From contig NC_057318.1 of NCBI RefSeq assembly GCF_000687475.1, positions 2,852,001-2,916,000 of the forward strand: a stretch of DNA of 64,000 nucleotides. The letters run 5' to 3'. The DNA is from Ustilaginoidea virens. Lineage: Eukaryota > Ascomycota > Sordariomycetes > Hypocreales > Clavicipitaceae. The notes beneath the pieces were generated by a model. That model saw only the letters and a program-made list of their open reading frames with translations. It was not told the DNA's origin and made no database searches. Shown here one piece after another: positions 21,201 to 31,904 of this stretch; positions within the stretch are counted from its first letter, which is position 1, and every line of letters begins with the position of its first letter. Both the position numbers and the translations under genes were made by a program.

Positions 21201-23320
21201 TTTCTAGTGGCCTAGAAGGAGACTTTCATAAAGGGCAAAATACAGGTTCAGAGGGGGTATCTAGCAGTAAAGAACCTGCTATTTTACTGGATGACCTTGA
21301 AAGCATCTCGGACCCTATTAACCTTACTAATATTATTAACACTAATGTTATACCGGATGACCTGGAAAGCATACCGGACCCTACTAATTTTATTAGCGTT
21401 ACTAATGCTACCTTAGATAACCGTCTTATAATACAGTCCCCGGCTATTGCAAAGGATAACCTTATAGATATCCTTACTAGCCTTAATCCTACCGATATTG
21501 CTGACCCTACTGACCCTACTGGCCCTACTGGCCCTGCTGGCCCGACTAATCCTACGGGCCCTACCGACCCTACTGGCCTTACTGACTTATTCCCTAATTA
21601 GGATTTATGCCACCTGATATGGGATTCCTGCTATGCAGCTAAGCGTAAGCTAGCTAAAAAGGCCCCTGATGGTACGCCTAATAGCTGGAAGGATGTGCTA
21701 CGATGCCCTGAAAAAGAAAAAGACCTTTAGATAAAGGCACTATTTAAGGAATTTAAGCAGCTTTTAGATACTAAAGTCTTCCAATTTATTCCTAAGTCTA
21801 GCGTTCCTATTGATAGGAAAATTATACGCAATAGGCCTGTTTTTCGGGTGAAAAAGGATGCAAATAATTAGCCTATAAAATATAAGGCTAGATTAGTAGT
21901 CAAGGGTTTTATGTAAGTCGAAGGAAAGGACTTCTAGCATACCTATGCTTCTACCTCTATCCCACCCACTTGGAGGGTTATACTAGCTTTAGCTGCTAGT
22001 AACAACTAGGAGATAGAGCAAATCGACTTTATAGGCGCCTTCCTAAATAGCGAACTTTCTGAGACTATTTATATAGATATCCCTAACGGATTTCTTGAAT
22101 TTACGGAAAGTCTACTAACTGATAGCAAGCTTTGGTCTAATATATAGCGCTAACGGCTACTAACTTTGCTTAAAGAAGCTGGATTTAACCCTTCTATTAA
22201 GCAAGCTATCTTGCTAAAGAAAGCCCTATACAGGCTAAAATAAGCACCCCGCGAATGGCAACACCAGCTAAAAGACCTGATTTCTAGTAAAGGTTTTTTA
22301 CCTTTAGCCTCTGATGCTGCCGTCTTTTATAATAAGTAAACTAGCACCTTTATCGTCACCTATGTTGACGATTGCCTATTAGTTAGTCCAAATATAACTT
22401 ATATTAACCAGCTAAAAAGGAAATTCTATAAGGTCTATGCTATAGAAGACCGCGATCCAGCTTCCTTCTTCTTAGGCGTATAGATTATACGAAATAGGAA
22501 GGAAGGTCTATTATGGCTACACCAAGCCCAATTTATAGCAGAGGTCTTAGCTAAATTCGGCTTATAGGATACTAAACCTTAGCTAATTCCACTTCAACTA
22601 GGGATTCTAAATAAATCTAGTAAAAAAGACCTCAGCCCTACTGATCAGAGCCTTTATCAGAGCCTTACTAGCACTATAATGTGGCTTATAATAATGACTA
22701 GGCCCGACCTAGTATTTCCTACCCAATACTTCTCTCGGTTTATATTTAAGGCAACTAATGTGCATTTAAATACTGCGAAAGGCAGCTTTAGCTACCTTAA
22801 AGGCACTAAGAACCTAGCTATTTGCTTTACTAAAAGCAATCAACAGCCTATTATAACCGCTTATTCTAATAGCGATTTTACTGGCTGTAAAGAAACCTCT
22901 AAATCTACTGGAGGCTTCCTTACTACTATTAATAGTGGTCCTATTAGCTAGCGTTCTAAGCGAGCCTCTTTAGTAGTGCTATCTACTTTAGAAGCTGAAT
23001 CTGATGCATTACTTGAGACTATCCATAAGGTATAATGGCTTTCTAACCTTTGTAAGGAGCTAGAAATTGATATTTTACGCCCTATACCGCTATATTGCGA
23101 TAACCAGGGCTCTATTTCAAATTCTAACGACCCTAATCAGCATGCTCGCACTAAGTATACACTATTAAAATTCCGGTATATTAGGGAGCAAGCCCAGCTG
23201 GGCTTAGTGAAAATTACCTACTTACCTACTAATAGTATGCCTATTAACGGCCTTACTAAGCCACTGCCGGGCCCTAAATTTACTAGGTTTCGCGAGTTAC
23301 TAGGTCTTAGGGCCTGCTAA
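18296..23320 (+). pseudogene. Gag-pol polyprotein of element B, RIP-inactivated
   Basis: Collinear with the gag-pol of element A. The start codon is ATA at 18296 where element A has ATG. Gag runs to about 19420, the protease keeps LLYDTGSTCHIV (about 19570), and integrase occupies about 20280-20930, with its longest open stretch at 20513-20839. That stretch retains VDRKSRFRWLY but has Asn in EFHYNSGNEIN where element A has Asp. RT (about 21890-22480) keeps YVDD at about 22360 and RNase H spans about 22500-23320. RNase H retains the 23052-23140 stretch, including the YCDNQGS motif, that element A has lost. Dozens of stops are present, for example TGG to TAG in NN-W-EIEQIDF and CAA to TAA in GFM-Q-VEGKDF. 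Not translatable. Confidence 0.88.
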
Positions 23321-23433
23321 CTTATACTAACATACTTTTACTAAGGTTTTTCTTATGTTTTTCCTTAGCACTTTTTACTGCATTTTCTTTCCCTATCCTT
23401 TACACGATTAGCTTGCTACTACAGTAGCTAATC

Positions 23434-23441
23434 AGAGGGGG
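23434..23441 (+). promoter_or_regulatory. Polypurine tract of element B
   Basis: agaggggg immediately before the TGTT start of the 3' LTR, identical to the tract of element A. Confidence 0.75.
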
Positions 23442-24220
23442 TGTTAAAATCCTATAGTAGCCTACTAGGCTGCTGGCCTAATGCCCTATTGGTCTACTAA
23501 CCTTCTGGCCCTTATACCGTCTCTTAGACTTATGGTATTCTTACCAACCTAGGCCTTTGCCTTTTACCTTAAGGATTTTCAGTGGATTATTTACTGTATA
23601 TTAAGTAAGGTAGGCCTTGTTGAAAAGGTGTGGCATTGCTAAATTAGCGTGGTTGCCTACTAGCGTGGTGGCGGCCTACTAGCGTGGTGTGGCATTGCTA
23701 AATTAGCGTGGTGGCCTACTAGCGTGGTGGCTAGTCCACTAGTGTAGTGGTTAGTCACTAGCGTGGTGGCTAGTTACTAGTGCGGTGACTAATTACTAGT
23801 GCGGTGGTTAGGGTGGTTGGAAAGGCCGGATATAGTGGGGCTGCTGACGTATCATATACGTGGCATAGTAAGTATTACGGGGAGCTATCTTACTGGCTAC
23901 CCTGAATGCCTGGGCCCACCCCTCCTTTGTGTATATATAGGATAGCTTTCCCCCTTCTTTTTAGACAGTTAAAGGGTAGCACAATCGAACCTGTTAATGC
24001 ACTACATGCCTCTTAACTCCTACCTTTCCTGCGTTATTCTGGTTATCTTATATTTGCCTTGCCTTTACACTTGCCCTGCTTTATAGCACTTGTATAGTCT
24101 TAGGACTTGGTGAAAAATCTAGTATTTATACTAAGATTAGTTCACAGGTCGCAAACAGTCTTATGCCATCTAGCTAGCTAGTAAGGCTCTGCTTTTATAG
24201 TGACCTTAAGAATTGCAATA
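23442..24220 (+). repeat. 3' LTR of element B
   Basis: 779 bp, same ends as the 5' LTR and followed by actct. Differences from the 5' copy noticed by eye are all C/T or G/A. Confidence 0.9.
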
Positions 24221-24225
24221 ACTCT
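24221..24225. repeat. Right target-site duplication of element B
   Basis: actct, the partner of 16704-16708. Confidence 0.85.
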
Positions 24226-25650
24226 TACGCTATAGCCTATAGTTTATCCTATTAACGATATAGCATATTGAACTTAAGGCGAAAATAGGCCTTCCAGCCT
24301 AGGATATCTCCTACCTTTAGATAGGCGGCCTCCTTAATGCTTTATTCCTTTTATACTATATAGACGATATATTTCATTACCTACTATAATTAGGGATTTA
24401 TCGATATTATATACTTGCATTAGATATATATCTTATATTTCTAATAGTATTAAATATAAGCCTAAAAGCAACTGGATCGTATATAGACGATATATTCTCC
24501 GGTATCTATAGTATACTATATATAGGCGATATAGGCATACTCTACTTCTTTAATATTATTAGTATTTAATCCTTTAAAATCCCTTTAGATAAAGAACTCT
24601 CCTATAGTATACTTCTTTTATAACTGCTAATATAATAATCTAATAGTAGGTAAAGGCAATATTTTCCTAGCGTGCAAAGGTATTTAGGGCGTAATTATAG
24701 ATAAAAAAGAAGTTAATACTACTCCCGATAGGGTCTTAAGGGTAATAGCTATTAAAGAAAAAGTTTTTATTAGTATTACTCCTACTAATAATAGGACTCC
24801 TCTATAAAAAAGGGCGGGAGAATATAAAGGGGATAATAAGGCCCCTATATTAGGCGATTAAGGCTTTACCAAACTCTCGTTATCATTAGAAATAATAATA
24901 AGCTTAAAGCTAAAGGGGGAATTATATAACTATCTTAAAAAGGGTATAGACTGTAGTAGCCGCGATAGTATTTCTAGCTAAAAACCTCCTCCGCGCCTAA
25001 TACCTCTAAAGCCTCTAATAGATACTTAGGATAGACCTAATAGGATTATAGGAGAGTCCTGGGCAATAGGTATATTCCTATCTATTAGTCCTTTAAACGA
25101 TATAGCAATAAATCCGATATAATAGCAAACGGGGGGGGGACCTAAATACCTATTAGTACCAGACGATTTACTATACAGACCTAATACAAACGATCTAGGA
25201 ACTTTTAATAGCGCTACTCTATTAGCAGGGATAATTCTTATAATAGTAGTAATACTATAGACTTACTATTAAGAGTAATAGCCTTAGTGACGGTAGGCAT
25301 AGGGATAAAAAGAGGGAGAAAGAAGTATAAAAAAGAAGTAAATAAAGGAAGAAGCCTTAGTATAAATAGATTCCTAACCGACGGCTAGTAATAAAATTTT
25401 TTCTACTCTGCGATAGCTGCAATACTATTCTTTCTAGCTAATAGCACTACGACCGGCTTCAATAGGATTCTATCACATCTGCCTAAAGCATACCGACTCT
25501 AGCCCCCGCTATATTCACATTAGTTATATATTAGCATATCTATGCGCCCGATTGATATCCTATATATCTAATTGAGGTTATTTTTAAGGGCTATAAAAGG
25601 TTTTAATTAGGGGGCGATATATAAAGGGGATAACTTTAGATAGTTTATTC
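24226..25650. other. AT-rich repeat ghost, right part
   Basis: Continuation of 15931-16708 after element B. No ORF above 60 codons. Plus-strand frames with stops ignored give protein-like stretches (for instance KYLLVPDDLLYRPNTNDLG near 25150 and LCDSCNTILSS near 25415), suggesting a once-coding repeat rather than random DNA. Family unknown. Confidence 0.45.
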
Positions 25651-25654
25651 TTCT

Positions 25655-25925
25655 GACTCTAAAGAGGAGGAGGGGGGTATATTACAAACTTGGGCTATAC
25701 CCGCGCCACAATATGGCTAGGACACGGGCTACGCCCGCGTCTAGCCTAAAAAGGGCAATAGATAGGATTATAGGATTATACTAAGACTCTAATATATATT
25801 ATGATCGGGATATAAATAGATTAGATAGAAGGTTCCTATTTAGATCTTTTCCCTTCCTCTTTAGTCTATTTAATATATATTATTAACGCCTATTCGCAGT
25901 CGCCCTAGGGCCAGTCCATCATAAC
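25655..25925 (+). repeat. Gypsy-type LTR with upstream purine tract
   Basis: aaagaggaggagggggg (about 25660-25676) is a good polypurine tract and is followed by tattacaaacttgggctata and cacgggctacgcccgcgtc. The start resembles fungal Gypsy LTRs that begin TGTTAC...ACTTGGGCT, with TG changed to TA. The likely end is near 25925 (gccagtccatca), where the sequence passes into the minus-strand Gypsy remnant. A second copy was not found in the window, so it may be a 3' LTR whose 5' partner is lost, or a solo LTR. Confidence 0.5.
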
Positions 25926-26690
25926 TATAACTAATATAGAGTTGTTACCGTTGAGGGAGGTAGGTAATAATAGCAAAAAGTCAATAGAAATTATATAATA
26001 AGGATAGGGTAGAGGTAGTAGGGGTTATAGATTGCCGTATCGTTAATAACGTTAAGGGTGGTAGATTTAGCAGAGGGGATAGCTTCAAAGGTAGTTTTTG
26101 AAATATTATAATCCCTTATAGATGCAAAACTGTTGGACTGCCTTACTTAATTTTAAGTAACCTAGATGGTTTCCGTTATATATAGCGGCGAAAACTTTAG
26201 TTATTGCGTTCTTAGGTATATATAACCTAGGCGGGTAGTCTAGGGATGTTTTTTAGAGTAAATCGTCTATCTATTCGAAGGGAAGAGAGGCCCTATCTTT
26301 TGTAGGTAATTGATTATTACTATCGATTATAGATTTAATGCGTGACTATACTAGGTCTTTATTATATCCTTTCTGCAAAAGTTTGCGAAATTCTAGAGAA
26401 ATACTAACCAAGTTTATTATAAGCCTTTCGGCAGTAGCGATAATATTAGAGGGGATGGGTGATAGATAAGTGGGATTATATTGAATGTTGTAGGCAGAGG
26501 CGGCGGGGAAATCTATTTAGTGCTCTAGTCGATTATCGGGAAGTTGTTTAAGTTGACTAGGTGCTATTAACTTATAAGTCGGTGAGATGGTTGGCAGACG
26601 ACTTAATGCGTCAGGGATAAGGTAGTCCTTGCCTGGTTTGTAAATGGCTTTATTGCTACCAATTATTACGATCAATGAGGTCAGAGTGTA
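25926..26690 (-). pseudogene. Gypsy RNase H / integrase remnant
   Basis: On the minus strand, from right to left, AIYKPGKDYLIPDALSRLP (about 26650-26590) is the hallmark end of Gypsy RNase H. It is followed by an integrase zinc region (NHLGYLKLSKAVQQFCIYKG, with H and C residues) and the start of the integrase core, ISIDFLLLLP-SLNGNNSILVIV (about 25990-25930). Several stops interrupt it. It breaks off at the LTR-like sequence near 25925 and at the island border near 26.7 kb. It is a different element from the chromovirus at 12.5-15.9 kb because it lies on the opposite strand and reads differently. Confidence 0.65.
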
Positions 26691-26749
26691 TATTGTAATA
26701 GGCTTAGTTTCTCTCTCTAGCTAATATCTACAGGGAGCTAAGCTATATG

Positions 26750-29700
26750 TATATATATATGGACGTTGTCACGTGAGGGTCACGTGAGTGACATATGACA
26801 AGCAGCTTGACAAGGATCCAGGTTGAGGTCACCCCCATCGAATTTAGGTGCCCTTAATACATAAGGTACCTAAGGTACCTAGTAGGTACCTACCCCTAAT
26901 GCAACCCATCATGCCAGTGACGCATGTCGCATGGTGTGACGGTGTGACCAAGCGAGAGGAGAGGGGCTGACGGATATGCAGATGGACAAGCTGACGACCC
27001 CGATTATGGCAGCCATACGTGCAGTGCAGACTCTTGAGGAAATCCAGATCGTCCTGTCCGTAGCTGAAACGAGAAATCGGCAATATTCATGTTTATGCAT
27101 TCTATGCACCATGTCAAGTCTGGTAAGTTGCAAATCTCACTTGCGGGAAGGCCGGGAGTCCTTATGGGGGAGGAAGGGGCGCGCGGCGATGTACCGATGC
27201 GACTGGAGGTATCAGATCAGGTCATTTCAAGTCTGGTGTGCTGTTCCTCTAAAAGGTTGGCTGTTAGGTGCCTAACGGGTACTACACCCACTGTATGTAG
27301 CTTCCCGCGGACCGACTTCTCCCTCTACATAATTCTTTAACATCATTGGAATGGGCCCTTGCCGGGAAAATCAGCAACCCAGCGTCGCGTATGGTCTGGT
27401 AGTTCTTTCCCTCTTTGCCGATAAATTCTGGCCGGGCAGCAACTTGCATTGAAGAATTCGAAAGGAAAGAACTACGCTGACCTTGGCCCACATTCTCGGC
27501 ACCAAATTGCCCAGGACTCCAACAGCTTGCACGCTCAGGTCCAGCCCTCAGGCATCCCGACCCCCGCAGCCTTGCATTGCCGTTGAGGGGTGGATGGGGA
27601 CCGGGGGGGGGGGGGGAGGGGGGAACTTTCACATGGAATAACAATAATGGGCATATCAAGATTTTTCAACACTGAATCATGGGAAAGCATCCTCTCACAA
27701 CAATCTACGGATACTACCAGAGTACCTGATAGGAGCTTGACATGGGGGACCATCTTAATACCCCACGTTGGCTGGCCGTCTCACGGATGGACGCTGGATG
27801 TGACTGCGACTTGGGGGGCGAGCATGACACAGCATGGTGAGAAATGAAAAAGTTCCCGCACATGGGCAAGTTGCAATTCCTACCCTGACACCGTCCACAA
27901 TCGACTTGTCGTGATGACAAACTCATGCCGGAGATGGTGACGAGCTAGGCATTGTAAATCGTGCCGGACTTTGGGCTTTGTATCGTCATCTTTGCGTGAA
28001 ACAGTGCCATGGCGTCCATCTAAAAAGCTTGAGTCAGTCAGTCAGTACATGCAGTCAACTGGGTGGGGTGGAGCGGGGGAGCACAAAGCCCGTGGGACCA
28101 GCTGTCTCTGTCTGCCTACCTACATAGGTACCTAGGTAGTTTCTGAGAGCAGTCTGGCGCTCCGCCCGCAAAACTTGAACGTTGCAATGCAGTACTATTT
28201 TTGCTCGCAGAAAAGAATAAGACCAGGTTGAAAGAGCATCAATGGACTCTCGAGAACTCGAATGACAAGAAAGTGCGGGGTGATAAACGCATCGCCCCCC
28301 CCCACCTTCCGTGGCGCTTGCAAGTTGTGGCTAGCGCAGGCGTTACTGGCAATGATCCATCGTGCTCAATAGAGGTACAGTCTGGTAGTTGCCTGGCCAT
28401 CTCAGGCACAGGGCCAGCTCCCAGAGCTTGGCGCCACTCCACTGAGCTGGTCCTATTGACTGCTATGTACAATCCACGGTACCGACGGCACTACGGAACT
28501 CTTGTCCGGAGTTACAGATGTTGATAATGCCCCTATGCCGCCTACTTAGCAATTACCATGCTGGCCGGGAATCCTTGGTTGGTGCCATAAAAAGGCGCTG
28601 CTGCAATGGATTGACACCCTGCTATGCGAACCCTAATAATACGGGATGCCCTAGTAAGCCAAGTCAGCGAGCTTTTTCGAGCTTTTTCGAGCCTTTTCCT
28701 CCAGAAAACCGAGTCAGGCGTCCCGCTGAGGCGTGAGGGTGGGGCTTATCAATAAATTCAATCAAGGCCGGGGTGGGGCTTTAATTGCCTGCAGCGTTAC
28801 GGATTAAATTTCTTCGCTCCCCCCCCTATTTGTTCAAACTCCCGGTCTGGGTTGCTTCATTAGGTCTAGAGTCATGACAGAAATCTGCTCTTGGGCGTTT
28901 TGTTTACAGCGTCATCTGCCCGACGGGCTACGTATTATATGCGTCCGTGCCAACTTGACTTGGGTATGCGCCGGCAGTCGTAGTACGGAGTACTCAGTAC
29001 GGAGTATGCTTCCAAGTTCCATGGGATTCCGCAAGACCAGAATGACGTCGGTTTCCAAACGAACCCGGACATTCATTCCTCCACCACCGGCTCAGGTACG
29101 GAGTAATCAGTCGCTAAATGCATTCAGCCACGGGGCAACGAGATGAAGCACTAGCCACACCAGTTTCCGGCTCCGCTTTGCCTCAGGTTAGGTACCTTGA
29201 GATGGGCGGCCAAGTCGATTCTGTTGAAAAATAAGAGCATGAGCATGTGCAGGCTTGTTTGAAAATGGAAATCCGGAGCAAGAAAAGACGAGAGCCATGA
29301 GAGACGACGCCCTCGAAGGCTGTTGCACGGAGCAGATGCTAACCAGCCAGCCAGCCAGCCAGCCAGCAAGTTGGTCGGTCGGTCATGCTTCAATCCGCCT
29401 TGAAGGTGGACCAAGCCAAGAGGCCCATCGGCTAGCCGCTACACAATAGTATGTACCACCAGACCTCCGAGGCGCACACCGTATCTTTTTGCACTAGCAT
29501 ATACCTGGGTACCCTGCAGGATGTACAGAGTACGCCGCTAATCCCCCTACTCTTTGAGTTGCTGGGTCGTGGCACAGTTGACGTTTCGCGACAACATCAC
29601 TTCCAGAAACCACCTCCATGCTCAAATAACCGTGAGTTGCCTTTGCCTTTCTGACTTTTCCTCCCATTCGCCAAACTCCTGCAGCTGCCATTCGGCCACA

Positions 29701-29930
29701 ATGGCTGTTCAGGAGCAACCCTGCCGCCCTGGCTGCCGCTCGGCAGGTCTCTCCCCCAATCTCCTATTCACCCCCCCCCAACCAAACTCTCTGCATCCTT
29801 TTTTTTTTTTTTGGGGGGGGGTGTGTCGTCCGTCAGGGTTCCGCTCTGCCGCTGGCTACATACTGTACGGCACTCAATTGACCCCGTCTGCTAACTCACC
29901 ATCTAAGGGCGGGGATTAGGCATCGAGACA
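26750..29930. other. Gene-free flank between repeat island and first gene
   Basis: Balanced base composition, with many short overlapping frames on both strands and no frame that resembles a protein. It contains palindromic clusters of the AGGTACCT type (26861-26893, 28115-28142), TACGGAGTA-type motifs (28981-29007, 29095-29104), a G-run at 27602-27616, a cagc(c)-type array at 29343-29370 and a T-run/G-run at 29799-29821. The last few hundred bases should hold the promoter of the cytochrome b5 reductase gene, but no core element stands out. Confidence 0.5.
26770..26786. promoter_or_regulatory. Two CACGTG boxes at the repeat-island border
   Basis: CACGTG at 26770-26775 and 26781-26786, 11 bp apart, each within tcacgtgag. 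CACGTG is the site of bHLH factors such as Cbf1/Pho4. Function here is untested; no gene start lies within 3 kb. Confidence 0.25.
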
Positions 29931-31300
29931 ATGGCTTCCAATATCCAAGACTCCTGGCTATCCCGCCATTACATTGACTATGTCTACATCCCCGGCGTGC
30001 TTCTTGTCGTTGGCACCGTCATTGTGAAGAGAGACTGGGCTTGGCACTCGGTGGTCCTGGCGATCCTCCTTGGCGCCTACAATTTCTGGAACTTCCGTGA
30101 GTGCTCAACATATTTCTCTTGCTTCCTTTCCCTGTTTCTCTTCAAACAAAGACAAGGCCAAGGCCAAAATAAATCCACTAGTGGCAACAAGAAAAACAGA
30201 CATCACCACCGTTCGACAGAGCCATTCTGAACTGACCTGGATCCCGCAGAGATCAAGAAGGTTTTGAAGCCCGACGTTTTCCAAGAATTCGAGCTCCAAG
30301 AGAAAACCGTCATCTCGCACAATGTCGCCATGTACGTCGATCCGCAGACCACGGCCTCAATGCAAACACTCTGCTTCTCCTCACCCACCTTGGAGTTCAG
30401 TGACTTTCTGCTGCCATACTCGTGCTATTCACGGCTCTGTCCCCGGTGTTTTACTGACAGGACAACTCTCTTCACCACAGCTACCGGTTCAAGCTCCCGT
30501 CTTCCAAGTCGATCCTTGGTCTTCCCATCGGTCAACACATCTCAATCGGTGCTCCCCTCAAGCAACCTGATGGCACCACCAAGGAGATTGTCCGATCGTA
30601 TACTCCCATTTCCGGTGACCACCAACCTGGCCATTTCGACCTCCTGATCAAGTCCTACCCTCAAGGTAACATCTCCAAGCATATGGCTTCCTTGGTGACT
30701 GGCCAAACCATTCGAGTCCGCGGCCCCAAGGGTGCTTTTGTGTACACCCCCAACATGATCCGTCACTTCGGCATGATTGCTGGTGGCACCGGAATCACCC
30801 CTATGCTTCAAATCATTCGTGCTATTGTCCGCGGACGCGCGTCTGGTGATACGACCGAGGTTGACCTCATCTTCGCCAATGTCTCTCCCCAGGATATCCT
30901 CCTGAAGGAGGACCTGGATGCCCTGACAAAGGAGGACAGCGGTATCCGCGTGCACTACGTCTTGGATAACCCTCCCGAGGGTTGGTCTGGCGGAGTTGGC
31001 TACGTCACTGGCGACATGATTACCGTACGTCTCCCTCCGCCAAAACGTCGATTTCCCCTCCTTGAACAAAACTAGACAAAAATACAATATCGAGCCAGAG
31101 GAAGTTTGAAAAAAAAAAAGAAATAAAAAAGTACTAACGCGGTTCAACAGAAATGGCTGCCTAAACCCGCGGATGATGTCAAGATCCTGCTCTGCGGGCC
31201 TCCTCCCATGGTCAGTGGCCTGAAGAAGACCACCGAAAGCCTCGGATACAAAAAGGCTCGACCCGTCAGCAAGCTCGAGGACCAGGTATTCGCCTTCTAG
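29931..31300 (+). CDS. CBR1: NADH-cytochrome b5 reductase, microsomal/outer-membrane type
   Basis: FAD enzyme that passes electrons from NADH to cytochrome b5 for sterol and fatty-acid desaturation, and for diphthamide synthesis in yeast. Exons 29931-30096, 30250-30331, 30481-31024 and 31151-31300 join in frame to 313 residues, the usual CBR1 size, with GT-AG introns. The N-terminus has two hydrophobic stretches (about residues 18-33 and 39-55) that serve as membrane anchor. RSYTPIS (121-127) is the FAD-binding RxYT motif, GGTGITPM (184-191) binds NADH, and CGPPPM (279-284) is the conserved C-terminal nucleotide motif. The final residues VFAF are typical of the family. The start is the first ATG in frame, preceded by gagaca. 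The gene is convergent with CTR9, leaving about 600 bp between them. The paralogue MCR1 is less likely because no mitochondrial presequence is seen. Confidence 0.93.
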
Positions 31301-31904
31301 GCCATGCCTCACGACCGGGCTTAAATGCCAATCAACCAAATCCCATCGCACTGATCCGTCTATCCACCTTTGCATGGTTCAACAACCGTACAAAAGCGTC
31401 AAGACCAGACAAGGAATCCGGACTCGTTGCCTGGTCAGATTCCAACTTGGAAAAAGGGGAGCTGGAAAATGAACGATGTCCCTTTGTTTTTTTTTCAGTC
31501 AGCGCATGGTAATTGTCGTCCAACACCGTACAAGACGTCACGTGCGAACCCGCAAGCCTTTCCATTTAGAAGCACAAGAAGAAATTTAAAGTCTAGATAG
31601 ATGTTGGTGAAAAAAAAGTCAGAAAACTCAAACGACACGAATAGCAAAACGCAGTGGTTGACCCAAAGTTTCTTTGTGATGCATGCTCGATATGCCATGG
31701 CCATTGAAATTCAGGAAACAATACAGTCAAGTGGTGTTTAGTACAGGTTTTGCTATCTTGCTTTCCTCGACCCAGATCTCTCCGCCGTGGCTGAAACGGT
31801 TCATCATGCGCAGCAAGCCTCCATTCCTGCAAACCACAAGCATAGGTTTACCCCACGCTCCAAAATAGGGAAAAAGAAAAAGGACCATTGAAAATTTCCC
31901 CATG
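31301..31904. other. Convergent 3' region between CBR1 and CTR9
   Basis: About 600 bp holding the two facing 3' UTRs. A T-run lies at 31486-31495 and A-rich tracts at 31607-31618 and 31866-31881. No coding frame was recognised. Confidence 0.5.

Larger units (their letters stand above)
16709..24220 (+). mobile_element. Copia LTR retrotransposon, element B
   Basis: A complete 7512-bp plus-strand copy of the same family as element A: 779-bp LTRs, primer-binding site, leader, gag-pol and purine tract, flanked by actct. It is more decayed than element A. The gag start codon is ATA, many stops interrupt all domains, and the two LTRs differ at roughly 18 positions by my hand count, all transitions. 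The extra LTR length comes from a duplicated block in U3. Dead as an autonomous element. Confidence 0.92.

Noticed and set aside
26844..29919. Many 60-125-codon frames between the island and the first gene
   Set aside because: They overlap on all frames and both strands, include homopolymer runs and lack any protein-like signature or splice logic; treated as intergenic.
30542..31375. 277-codon minus-strand frame
   Set aside because: Antisense to exons 3 and 4 of the cytochrome b5 reductase gene, which has all family motifs; the frame reads through its introns and shows no protein-like pattern.
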